A stretch of 64,000 bases of DNA from Reticulascus tulasneorum (taxonomy: Eukaryota > Ascomycota > Sordariomycetes > Glomerellales > Reticulascaceae), in assembly GCA_001557505.1 (NCBI GenBank), contig LSAX01000003.1, forward strand, positions 4,340,001-4,404,000, given 5' to 3'. A program made the position numbers and the translations under genes. The first letter of the stretch is position 1. Each line of letters starts with the position of its first letter. The notes below the pieces were generated by a model. It did not search any database. It saw nothing but the letters and a program-made list of their open reading frames with translations, and was not told where the DNA came from. Below, one piece after another: positions 1 through 12,297 of this stretch.

Positions 1-3000
1 CTTCGTATTGACATCACCAGCTTCATATCCGTGCAATACGGGTGCTTTCCAGATTCTTGTAATACGAAGCAGTTCATCCCCCTTGTGAGGTCTTGGCTGT
101 GGGCCGAGGCATCCGGGATGCCTGAGTTAGATGTTCAATAATCTTGTTGGCTGGTGCCCCCAGCGTTATCCGCATTGAGCTGATACCACCCACAGCGTTA
201 TTCTTACGGCCTTAGCCCTCGGACCTGGGGTGGAACTAGTTCCGGCTGGATCGTGACCCGTTGATCGGACCAACGAGCCACGTTGTTTGAGTGGAAGCTC
301 CGGCTAAATGGATCCACGCTATCGGTAACCACCTGACCGTTCAGTGCTGGGAGCGTAGGGGGGTTCAGCAGGCGTATTCCAGCCGTGAGAAACGATCTTA
401 CCAATCCCCTCGGTGCCCCTTCTCATACCATCGTCCACGAAGGATCGACCGGTGGGGTGGGGTCTTGCGAAAGTTTTCCGTTGGATTATGGACTGATCAA
501 AGTGGTATCCGTGCAACCTTTATTGCTCAAGTGCATATAGGAGCATCAGCTGAAAGCCACACTTCAAATTGCTTCTGCAGTCATGAACCGATACCGATCA
601 TGTTCTCATGGACGATAGACAACACCATGACTCGAAGGTGTTGTGTTAAATCCCTCAGGCTGACTGAGATGTACGATCAGGGCATCTGAAGGCGAGCAAT
701 GAATCAATGAGTCAGCCATCAGTATCATCAGTAGCAAATACCACACTGCCTGATCTGCTGCCATGGATTGTGATCCTCAGCAGCTGCACGACTTGTTCAG
801 GTCCATGCACCCTGGCTGCATGCCCATGTCAGGCATACCAGGCCGGGAGCAACTAAAGACATGGAATTTGGAGAAGTAATTAACGAACGGAGACAAGTGG
901 AGGTCGGAGTTCCATTTGTTCTATCTTACGGCGGATAGTGGGCGGGCGAAGAGACGATAGTTCACCACCAAACCCGCCTAGTGTATTGTGTTAGTACGCC
1001 CATTGTCGGCAACCCTACAGGGCTGACGGAGCCAACTCTTGACGGGCTGTTGATCGCTGCCCTGTCAGGCGAGCTGCAGCCAACATGAAATTTACGAGGG
1101 TCTTTTTTCGACTTTTTGGCCCGAGGTGTTGGTGCATCGGGACGGAAACCTGAAATTGAGGGCTGAAAGCCCGTCCCACTCTCCCTATCATCAAACCCAG
1201 ACAAGCCATGGTGGCTTGCAGCTATTGCGACGACAAGTAGGCGCAGCGATGGGATTGTCTCATAATTCTTGACGCCAATTGCCCCGGATTCTCCAGCGTG
1301 GGTAACCGAGCATCAAACTCGCCCGGCTTATTCTCGAACTTTGTACAACCTCAGTGCACGCAATCGCGCACCACATGTTAGTACACTGCGACTCTTGCGC
1401 GCTGTGACTTTGTTGTTTATCGTGACACGCCGGATTTCCTCATCTCGATTCCCGGGTTCATATCAAACACACCCTCCTCAGCTGTCCCATCATGTACTAT
1501 TCGTATGGTAATCTGTTCGATGCCTGGTGGATCAACGACCCTGGAGGATGCCCATCTGCGGTCAGCAGAGGAGGTTCCAAGCCATAACAATCCTTGAGGA
1601 CCTTGGGCTTGCAGGCTTTCTTGTTTCAAAGAGCGCCTCATGGACGATCCCCGCCGCTCCGTCCCATCTCATAGCCTCAAGGCTGAATGACCGCTTGGGA
1701 TTATTACGTCGACCTATGTAGCTGCTAGCCTAGCTAGTTCGCGAGATGATGCATACCAATTGCTGACCTCGACACATCGAGAATATCTATTGATATCTTG
1801 ACCCCCCCGTTTCCCAAGCTGGAAGTTGGTCCTAGCCGTTCCCATCCTGGCCCATTCCCCCGCCCCCACAAAGCGGAACGAACAACCGCTCTGAAATGAA
1901 TTGCCCCTCAATATCGTGAAAGTACCTTATCCCAGACTTGCCTAGGTGCCACAACTTCCATTCCCCTTCTCCTTCATTTCACCTTGCAGGGTAACAATCT
2001 TTCGTCCGGGACCCTTGGCATGACAGTCGAGTGAAGGCGAGCTTCCCGGGATTGCGTTTCTCACCCGCTTCATCCTGAAAATGGATGATAGGCATTTAAC
2101 TTATTGACTCTTCGCCACGGATGGGAAGCACCGCAGGGTGGGGTGCTCCGGCAAATCTGCCCTGGCCGTACACCTTGCCCACCTTCTCACCAAACCGTGC
2201 CTCCAGCCTACTGACAATGGTGGCATACTACGTAGTCGCAACAGGGTCCAACGTTTCCCCGATCCCATGCCCCTCGTAAAGCAGCCAACGAGAGTTCGAC
2301 AATATGATGGTTGTCCAAACGCCGTAGGCCAGCATAGGCGCAGAACGTAACGATCTGTCCCATTAAAAACTTCCATGTGCCGCTATCTGGACTGCAACCC
2401 ACCGCGTCGTCAACATTGCCCAACGAGCCTAGTTCTGGATATAAGAGCGACGAAACCATGCATGCGGCCATCATGATCCGGCTGTTCTGATTCGGCTACA
2501 TGTTAATCTCCAAGATTGAAGCTGCGTTCCCTGCACATGGTCCCTCTTCTCTGTGAGAACCTTAAATACAAAAGTCCCTTGCTCTGCGTTGCCACCGACG
2601 TATTTTTATCTCCGCGTATACAGCCTTCCACAGGAACCGTGGATTCTAGTGCGCTGCAGCAGAGACTTACCAACAGCAAATGGGCACTTTCACGGCAGAT
2701 TTCACGGGATAGCGTAGCAAACCGCTGTGATGGTTGAATGGCGCACATGAACGTCGGGTCTGACCGCACTACCAATCACCGCTTCCGCTATTAAAAGCCA
2801 TCCGGTAATCGTTGATCCGCTGGCGAATAGATGATGGCCGGGCAAGACGGGGAAGCTGCACTGTTGATCTGTTTACGGCGGCCGCCGCGCACCCGCTTCT
2901 CCAGATCCCACTTGGTTGGTGTCCAGAAATCGGTTGGGCCTAACCTGTCAATGCTGCATCCTGCTGATCAAGCAAAAAAGCATGTGCGATTCCTAGAAAC

Positions 3001-6000
3001 GGGCGCACGCTGGGGAGGAGAGGGCGAAACTCCGGCGGGCTTCGAAAGCATGGAGCAAGCCACTCCAACCAAGGACCCCCTATGCTCCCAGTCATGACTT
3101 GAACGGCGTTTATTGGAAGCCCATCTTGAAGTGAGAAACCATGCCCCGCCAGCCGAGACTGTTTGCGGAGTGACCGCGGACCTCACTGCCGGGAAGAATG
3201 GAACGGCCGGGGCAGATGTTGGACAATCACCAGTGACAGCGCAGAGCGCCTGACGCAGTGATGCTAGGGAAGACGTATGAGGTCAGGAAGTGATGCTTGC
3301 TGAGTGGAGTCACTCGCAAGCCTCACTTCCCATGCCCTCTCAGACGAGGCTGATTATTAGATGATTCCTTGCCTTGGGGACCTACTTCCCGTGGACAACT
3401 GCCGTCTCTCACTCATCTGGGAGCCGGCTCCCCAGGAACGGGGCTAGTCGCCCTCCTCCGTGGGGCTCCTCGGATGACGGCAGGCGCCCGGTGTATGACA
3501 AACGCACCTTCAACGCCGATTACTACGGGGTATGAGATGACTGTACCATGGAGATGGGTGATATGTAATCTATATCAGCACTTGTACCTGGACATCTAGA
3601 TTCTGCGCCGCCTTTTTACGCAAATCTGGCCAGTATTGTGGTTCAAGTATTCCCCATTGGGATAGTGGTCGGGGTGAGGTTGGCATCATCTGACCCGCCG
3701 CCACGACCCCCAGCATGAGCGTGTAGGTCCCGAATGTCTGTCAAGCCGAGATAATCATCTCGGGGAAATTACATAAATTGGGCTGTACATGAATCTAGCG
3801 TTTGATCTCACTGATTGGGGTTGTGGCGAAGGGTTGAAAAATAGGTCACCAAACTGTTTCGTCAATGCCAGCAGCGGAGCAACCTTCCCGTTCCGGAAGG
3901 TTCAAGGAAGACTTCCAGACACCTTCTAGAAGCCTTCCGTTTTTAGCCACACGCCTTGAGAAACCAAAAAGCATAGGGGGGAGTGTGCAGTATTTGCGCT
4001 GTCAAAAAGTGGCTGCCAACTGCGCCATTTCTCTCGCCTCATCCGGCCTTCTCCATGCGTGCATGCCCCAACAAACGCAGGGACTTCCGTCCGGATCCAC
4101 CGAGAGGGAGTATTTTGGCGTGAGCTCCTCCTGAAAGGGGTCACTGATGATCATGACGCCTTATGGGACACTTCACCGAAGACGTACCGAGCCCGCCGGA
4201 ATTGTTGCGCTTCTGCAGAGGTACTTGGTTGGTTGTACAGGCTCCTTTTGTAAGTAAATGTGAAGCACCCACGGTTGGGTCAAGGATTTGGTGGCGGTGC
4301 ACCACAAAACGCGATGTCTTGCTCTGTGTAATCTGCAGTGATAATGATGTACTGCGGACATCTGTACATCGAAATGGAAGGAGGAGCGAGCCTTTTCGAC
4401 GGCTTGCCCTGCTACCCAAACCTAGTCATGCCGAGATGAACGTGTTGGCGGGTGCACCCGTCGATGTACATCCATGGGGATGATGTTCCTGTGCTGCACC
4501 CCTGATTCGCATCCTGACGGATTTGACGGACGCTGTACGGACTAACTACGGAGGAGGTCTTCAAATGCACAGGCCTTTGGGCTGATCAGGCAAAGCGCTG
4601 GATTGTTACCATCATCACTACGTAGGTGCCGTGGGAGGTAAGGTCGTAACATTCCCTCTCTCGCATTCAGCATTCGGCTCCCAATCGGCCAGTTACCACG
4701 ATGTGTGGGGTTGCGACGTGTTTCGACTGTCGCTATTGATGGGATTTTCCCCTGCTTTGCAAGCTTGCTACGGCAGACCGACTCGGTGCTTATGCGGACT
4801 GAAAACCCAATACTCGCATGCTCACCTCGTAACCCCTCATCCACCAGGAACGAACCACGCCTTTTGCTCTGCTAAATTGCGTATTAAAACACACAAATAC
4901 AGCCGAGGTGTCTGTCTGGTGAGATGAGAAACTACTACGTAGTAAACAGAAAGTCGGGGTCTACCGCCTTGGGTTCTAGCCTTGGTGATACGAAACAGCC
5001 AATGCCAGCACGCGCCGGGCCGGAGGTGTTACTCTGTTTGAACCCACCATGTGGCTGCCGCGTTTCACCGCCGTCCCGTTTGATGAGGTGCGCGATGCGA
5101 TATGGGGCGGAAGATGGCCGTGTGGCTTGCAGTTCATTTCTACACGGGAATGATATGGAGCCCTTCGTGCTGCAAATTTCAGGAGGCTGACAGACCCGGA
5201 GGACTGGTATTTGCCGTCTGCTGCTGTTGACCGCCATCTTTCACATGCTTCCCGACGGGGGTTTTCTCGGCGCTATTCCGTTGTGGTCAATGCCAAGGGG
5301 TTCCGAAGGAATTGCTCTGAATGGAAGTATGACAGGACACATCCGTGTACATGCTTCTCTAGTACTCGTATCAGTGTGTTGGTGTGGCTCTACGCTAAAC
5401 TAGATTTCCGTTGCATGGCATTCAGGCAATGCTTGATCGGTCATCAAGAAGTTGGAAAGCTGGGAGTCGTCAGTAATCCCCCTTTCGAGATCCACTTCTT
5501 CTACAATCTACCCAAATAGAGTAGGCCTTCGATTCTCACCTCTCATCCGGACTCCGCTGCCATATCGGTCTCGAAATGAACCCACAGAATCCATAGCGTC
5601 CCAAACTCCGTATCCTTTGCATAATATGGGCCGATGGTGCGGTATCAGCCCATAGGGCCGCAGAGCGAAACGCATCCAAGACCTTTCGTGGTGGATACTT
5701 TCGGTGGAGCATCGATTACGACCCCAGGGCGGCCCACTGCTTCATTGGGGGTCAACAACTAGTCTAACACTAGACCCCAAGATCCGCACTACACACCGTG
5801 TTACTCTCCTCTATAGCATGCAGCACGAATACCTGGAGCCCTAACTCTTGCTCCACGCCGAGATGGTTGCAGATCTTATCGCAGACCATGCCAGATTTGT
5901 CTTCACCCATCCGCTGTCAGTCCGTTTTAGCGTGTCTTATGTGATTGTTAGTAATGGCCAAACTCCATCTTGAATGTGGGAGCCATGTTTCCCTGGATGT

Positions 6001-9000
6001 CGCCGGTTTTTTTAAGAACTCTGTGCAACAGCAGCCTCCTTCCAGTCCAAGTTGCAGGGGCAGTGAGTGATGGTATTCCGGCGTAGATCGAGGAGTTAAC
6101 TTGCTGGCGCCATGGTACGAAAGATGCAAAATTGGCGGCTCATTGACAAGGTTCCGTCAGTGACGTGTTTCTCTCTTCAATCCACTTTGCCCAGTAATGA
6201 TACTGTCTCGCGAAGATGCGGCAGTTCAAGCAAGCACTGTTCCAGCGATTACGAGTATGACACGTCCCAGGTTCAGATTACTAGCAAGTCCTACCGGATA
6301 TGAAGCGTTGATCTCAATGTCATCAGCCAGTAGAGTCAAATATAGACATAGAGCTCAATCTGTTCCAAGTCATCAATCCTCGTGCAACTAGCGTGTTTGC
6401 GCTTTTGTTAACTGATGAAGTACCGCCCTGGCTTACCCAAGAAACAAGTGCGGCATCATGTAATGGCATACTGCGCATTCAAGATTTATTGAGAACCGCT
6501 TCAGCTCCAAAGCCGACGTCTACCCGCGTTTGGGCCCCGAGCCAGAATTCCTGTGGAGGCCATGCCGGCTCTGGCCCCAATTTTGCAATAGCTCTGCAAC
6601 CCTACAGATAATTAGTAGTAGATCACGATGGCCACCAACCTGCGACACTACCTCGATCTGTGCCATGGAAGGTTCCGTTCTGGCCAACTCCCTGCAAAGC
6701 CCTATGACTCTGCAGCACGAGAGTTGTTTTGGGACGAAATAATCTCCGAGCCCAGAATCTGCTCCACTTTACTACGGTCACGACAGCCTTAAATGGACTT
6801 CTTGCCGTAATGATCCGTTGTTGTGGAACTCCGCGCCACAGTTTCCTTCTCCACACCCGTCATGCATCTCCAACTCGACTGCTCGCTCTGAGGTAAATAG
6901 GTAATACGACAATGCGGAACTCCGTGAGGCGTTTCGAAGTTAGAGCCCCCATCAGAATCGTCGGGGGCCATCTGAAGCCTTATAAAGATTCAGCTACACC
7001 ATGCAGATATGGGGGGAGCTAGCATCTTGGGCTTGTAACTTCATTGGGTGGCGTTATGCAACAAGCTGAGCCAAGGCCAATCTGACTGCCTGTTACGGTA
7101 TCCTTCGTTCCTTAACTTGGTTGCATTGAGGAAATAGAGTTGCGGACATGACTGCAAGGCGGCCCGCCAGGGAGGGCAGATGAGCGATTCTGCGGTTGTG
7201 CTGATTCAGCGACTCTCATTGCCAACTATTTGATACGAGCCTCGTGTCATGCTTTACAACCAGTACAAGTCTTGTTGATTTGGGAGACGGCTTACGGACC
7301 GCAGTACCAACGATCGACTTTGGGGGGCGCGGGCGATTCTCGGAAGGCTAAGCGACACCGAGCTCTGCTTTGGTTGAACATCAACGTTGGTCAAGCAGCA
7401 AGGCTCGGTGGTGCTTGCCGTGCTTGCATACATGGGATAAGACAAGGGTCAATGTAATTCCAACAGTAGCGCGGGCTACATACGCTTTCGGGCGTTCCAG
7501 TTGTCAGCCGCGGGGGTTTGCTCCAAAAGTTCTGATGACTGTTGTCCCCATACGTTGAATAGATCGGAACTCCCTGCAAAAGTACCCGCATTTCGTAATC
7601 CCCTATTTTGATATTGATCTCATAGCCGGGTTTGAGTAACTCCTACGTAGTAATGGTTTGTGAACAAGACATATACGAGGCCAGGAGTTCCATCAGGGAG
7701 GCGTGGTCTTAGAAGTTACGAACCGTAAATACGAGAAGTCTAGTAATATTTGTCCTTATGAGCTGATCTAGTTGAATCATTACGAATTTGTCAGTCAATT
7801 TGTTAGTCTGGGTTTCCAGGTGAACGATGCGAGGATGTATAGTCTACAACTTGGATGTACTGCTACATCTTCGTTGATGTACAGGTATGGTCGAGACTTA
7901 AGACAAACCTCGAATTAGATCTCATTACAAATCAAATGGCAGCTGGAGACAACTCCGGGAGCCACGTGCGATATCACAGTAGTAGAATTGTATTATTGAA
8001 GACTAGTTACTAACTCATACCACCCAGATTCTCTGCAAGGCAGCGTGAATCATCAAAGGCCACAAGCAATGCTATTTGGACGTATCGTTTAGCAACATTC
8101 CCCCAGCAAAGGCGATACCAAAGTGAAATGTTTAGTGTGGCCATTTGAAGCAGCGCAACCTCTTGTGATGGATCGCTATGTTTCCCTAGAATGGGATAAA
8201 CTGTTGGCCATGACATCCAGTCATCCAGTTGTTCTGGTAATCTAGCATTGCACTGCTCGCGTGCCATGTGCTCAACTCTAAGGACATTGATATCATCCCA
8301 CAGCAATCATCTTATGTACCCTCACTACCTGCTTCCGCTTCTCGCACTGGACTGATCGCAAGTTTCCATTTCATCCATATATCTTCAGACAGCCCACATG
8401 ATTTCGCAGCCACTACAACCATATTATGTCTAGATAGGGTCGGATTTGATTGCACGTCTGTAAGTATTTATTAGGGCTCTGGACAAACGCAGTTGATTAT
8501 CGACGAATCGTGTGTGACCATAAAAGCTGCTCTTGTGCTTGGAGACTCTGGGTTTAGCCAGGAGTGAAGAGGAGATGCAAACAGATGCAGGGCAGCAGAC
8601 TCGCTCCTTTATGGGGATGCAGATAAAGGAAACTAAGTAGCATTCGAACAATACATCCATTAACCAGGCTGAGGCAGGTGTAAGAGAAATCTTTCCCATC
8701 AGAACCGTTGCGACTCAAGCCAGAAGTTTCTCATAAACACATTGTGCAAGTGAGGGGTTGATTTTGAGATTCCCTGGTCGATTCTTCTAGAGACCACTTT
8801 GTCACTCCACTAAAGCGCTATTAAGGTAACTTACCAGTTGCTTGATCTCGATGTCGGCTCTTCTTGATAGATGCTTTATGCCCTGGTCGCTCGATCCTCC
8901 CTCCTTTCCTTTCTTTTCATTTCCTTTCGATTCGGCCGTCCGTATTCCCATCGATAACAAAATTGCCGCACGCCAGGTCAGACCTGCCACGCCATGTGGG

Positions 9001-11100
9001 TATCCGCATTTCGGAACCTATAGCAATCTCATGGAGACGCGGTAAAGAGGCGCCTCCCACGGTTTCCCGCTGTGCCTCTCATTTGATTATTTTCAACTTT
9101 TTCCGTCCATGATAAGCAACCGGAGATTCCAAGGTGCCCAAGACAGGCTCAGCTGCCTTGAAAAATAGCTACGGAATAGCACGGGCGATTACCATCACCA
9201 CGAGGTAGCCGCCTGAATGAAACCTAGACGGGACCTTGGCATGTGGTGTTAGCTCTTCTGCCCCGGTCAGTTGGGCTGTCACTAACAGACATAGCAGCGT
9301 CTCATGAAGATTGGCCTAATGCCCGAGCGCCGTGTGTGCCGTCACCAGGCTAAGTGCTAGCAATGCTCAGCTAATTAACGCGACTGAGGGCCTGCTGGTT
9401 TTTCACCTTCGTGATGGCTGAAGGAACAACGGCCTGAGCCTCCTCCTATTGTCATACTGGCCCATCTCGCCAACCCGGGGCTATGACGAAAGGGAGCGGT
9501 TGTGTAGCAGGCCTGGTCAAGGTAATGCAGTACCAACCTGGCTCTTGGGGTGGGGAGTGAATCCAGACGATTACGGGACCTTTGGCAGTGGAGCTTTTAT
9601 CACAAGGACCAGAGGGACGGAAAGTGATTGGCTGACCGCTCAAGGAATTTGGTCTTGATTTGGCACTCACGACAATGTGAAGGGCGTGCCGGATAAACAT
9701 CGTGACGCGGTGACTTCCTGAAAGAATATGGCATGCTTGAACAGGTTCAGCCGATAGGCACGTGACAGACCAACGAAAGGGAGGGCACAAGAGCAATGAT
9801 AAGGCTATGGAACGGAACCACCGAAGCTGCTTAGAAATCGTTTGAGGTCGGGAAGCCGACCGTTATGTTGTCTCGTGTTGCTCCCCGGACTTGCCATCCA
9901 CGGCTGGATATCGCACATGCCATGCGGCTACAGCCTGCCGAAGGAGCTCTAGTACCCCTTCCAGGCGGCACTTCCGGGGCGACGAATGTAGACGAAGACG
10001 AAACTGGCTACGAGATAGTCGAGCTACCAACCCCTGCGACGGTCTTCTCAACCTCCCAAGGGGTCAAGCTCCGTCTCTTCTTCGAAGCCGCTTCCATCTG
10101 CGCAAGACCACGTTCCCCGTACAAGGGCCCAGAAACGAAAAGCCTTGTTACCATCGGCACCCTCCCGCGAATCCACAAGACTAAAGTACAAGGAAGCGAT
10201 TTATTGGGAGCCGTATGCCAGAAGTGGTCGTTACTTCCACAAACATTCTAACGGTAGGATCACTTGGGCCAAGGACGACAGTAGACATTGAGGGGCTTGT
10301 TCGGGTTCCTATTACTGCAGACTGCAGAAAAGGTTCCAGCCATCTGTTTCATTTGCGTAGCCATGGCGGTGTGATTAGCCTGCGATGAGTCAAACAACTG
10401 GGCCGAGGCAAACTCCCGCTTCTGCACCTCTCGTGAGTTTAAGACTATCGCTGAAGGCGAGTTCCAAACATATACCACTTTTGTGCAATTTCTCCCTGAC
10501 TGCAGTTCCATTTGGGGGGCCCTGACGGTACAGCCCAGGTTCCCGTGAAACCTGATTCCGGACAAATCAAACCGAACAATCAATCCCATGTAGAATACCT
10601 TACAGTATGCCATGACTCTTCGTTGCATTCGAACGCCCTGAATCGTTGCCTCATGCGATTCCGGTTCGTACAAGGCCATGCAATCCTAAACAAGTCCTGC
10701 GGACATAGCACGGGCTTGGCTCGCTGATAAATTCGGCATGCCGCCGGTGTGTGCTGCTTGAGCTCCGCGGAGAAGTGGTTAAAATCTATCGACAGGGTCT
10801 GGTTGGCTGATTACACACGTTCCCCTAAAAAACCGGAGGAAAGTCGGCCATCCGTGAAAGGGCGTCGAAACTGGAGGGCGTCGGTAAGCGTCGGTAACCA
10901 ATCAACTGCCAAACACAGGTCGCACAATCTGTGCATCTATCGTCATTGTGCTGTTAGACCTGACAGGAACCAGGAATGACAAACCACATTCACAACTATT
11001 CATCTGAAGGCGCTGGTTATTGCCTAACATTTGTGTGGCGCTGTTAGAATAATCAAGTCCGCGATGCTGTAATGACGATACCTTTGATCATTGGCAAACT
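1..11100. other. Gene-poor stretch, no recognisable gene
   Basis: About 11 kb of mixed base composition with only short open frames (139 codons or fewer). None resembles a known family, and I could not chain neighbouring frames into a multi-exon gene. Small structures seen: complementary 9-mers at 1-9 and 61-69; CTACGTAG-type palindromes near 2228, 4620, 4933 and 7643; a run of GAA/TTC blocks at 3886-3945; a pyrimidine-rich tract at 8899-8937; and a tandem 10-mer duplication near 10878. No tRNA, rRNA or telomeric repeats were recognised. The composition is not AT-extreme, so this is unlike the block at the other end of the window. It may be old, diverged intergenic or subtelomeric DNA. Confidence 0.5.
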
Positions 11101-11104
11101 GGCA

Positions 11105-11110
11105 TATAAA
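11105..11110 (+). promoter_or_regulatory. TATA-like box upstream of the NmrA-like gene
   Basis: TATAAA lies 228 bp upstream of the ATG at 11338. The DNA between is C/A-rich and free of ATG-initiated long frames near the start, consistent with a 5' UTR. The ATG has a good fungal context (cacaaaATGgcc). Confidence 0.35.
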
Positions 11111-11337
11111 GAGGCGTCCTGGGTCTAAGATGAAAGTTTGCTCTGGAGAAATAACAATCACAACAGACAGCAGCTCAATAAGACAATCATACTCTCCCAT
11201 AGAACTCAATTACTATATATCCACACTCAAGAGCCCATCGATCTTCAAAAGCAATCTACAAGTCCATCATCTACACTTTCAAATCCAGAACACATACTTC
11301 TAAATCTCTCCCACTCCTTAAATCAACAAGTCACAAA

Positions 11338-12297
11338 ATGGCCAACAGAATCATCACCATCACTGGAGCCACTGGTAATCAGGGTGCTGGTATTATCGAT
11401 GCCTTGCTCAAGGACTCAAACTACAGCATTCGTGCCGTCACCCGCCGCCCAGAAAGTGAAGCCGCCAAGGCCTTGCGAGCTAAAGGCGTCGAAGTGGTAG
11501 TTGCGGACCTCAACAATGTTGAGTCTTTGAAGAATGCATTCGCCGGTTCACATGCCATCTTCGGCGTAACAGACTTCTTTGAGCCTTTCGCCCAGTCCGG
11601 ACCGGAGCATGCGATGGCGGTAGAAACACAGCAAGGCATCAACTTGGCAACTGCGGCAGCAGCGACGCCGACACTTGAGCACTATATTTGGAGCACTCTG
11701 CCTAACAGCTCCCTCCTTAGCGCTGGCAAATACGTTGTCCCCCATTTCGAGGGCAAGAATCGCGTCGATGCGTTTATCCGGGCCAACAAGGAACTGCTCG
11801 CCAAAACAACCTTCCTGTGGGTAACATTTTATTCTTCCAACTTCAACTTCCCGATGTTTACGCCAACGTTCGTTCCCTCGGCCGGTAAATATCTTCAGCT
11901 GGCTTCCCATGCCCCCGACACGCCAATCAGCACTATTGGAGACGTGCGGGCCAACATTGGGCTGTTCGTAGAGGCCATTCTACAACACCAAGATGTAGCT
12001 CGTAACGGCGCTATCGTCAAAGCCGCCATTCAAGATACCACATCTGATGGCCTGCTACAAAGGTGGGCTACTGTGCAGGGAACCAAAGCCGTCACTGTAG
12101 AGACGGATGTTAAGGCGTATAATGCCATGTGGCCAGTTTGGGCTGAAGAGATGGGCGTCATGATGCGATTCTGGACCGAGATCAAGGAGAACAGCTGGAC
12201 GGAGCCTGGACAGACTATCTTGACTCAGGAAGCTCTGGGGATTGATCCAGCAAAGTTTGTAGAACTGGATACAGCGCTGAAGGCCTTGGTCTACTGA
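11338..12297 (+). CDS. NmrA-like family NAD(P)-binding protein
   Basis: A single-exon gene of 319 residues. The N-terminus is a Rossmann fold with the glycine-rich loop GATGNQG at residues 10-16, followed by an acidic/hydrophobic strand (VVVADLNN, about 53-60) and an AGSHAIFGVTDF segment, as in NmrA-type atypical short-chain dehydrogenases. Family members bind NAD(P) and act either as redox-sensing regulators (Aspergillus NmrA binds the GATA factor AreA) or as isoflavone-reductase-like enzymes. The length suits the family (about 300-350). There is no signal peptide or membrane segment, so it is probably cytosolic. No neighbour suggests a pathway. The family call is secure; regulator versus enzyme cannot be decided from sequence. 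Confidence 0.9.
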   Translation: MANRIITITGATGNQGAGIIDALLKDSNYSIRAVTRRPESEAAKALRAKGVEVVVADLNNVESLKNAFAGSHAIFGVTDFFEPFAQSGPEHAMAVETQQGINLATAAAATPTLEHYIWSTLPNSSLLSAGKYVVPHFEGKNRVDAFIRANKELLAKTTFLWVTFYSSNFNFPMFTPTFVPSAGKYLQLASHAPDTPISTIGDVRANIGLFVEAILQHQDVARNGAIVKAAIQDTTSDGLLQRWATVQGTKAVTVETDVKAYNAMWPVWAEEMGVMMRFWTEIKENSWTEPGQTILTQEALGIDPAKFVELDTALKALVY

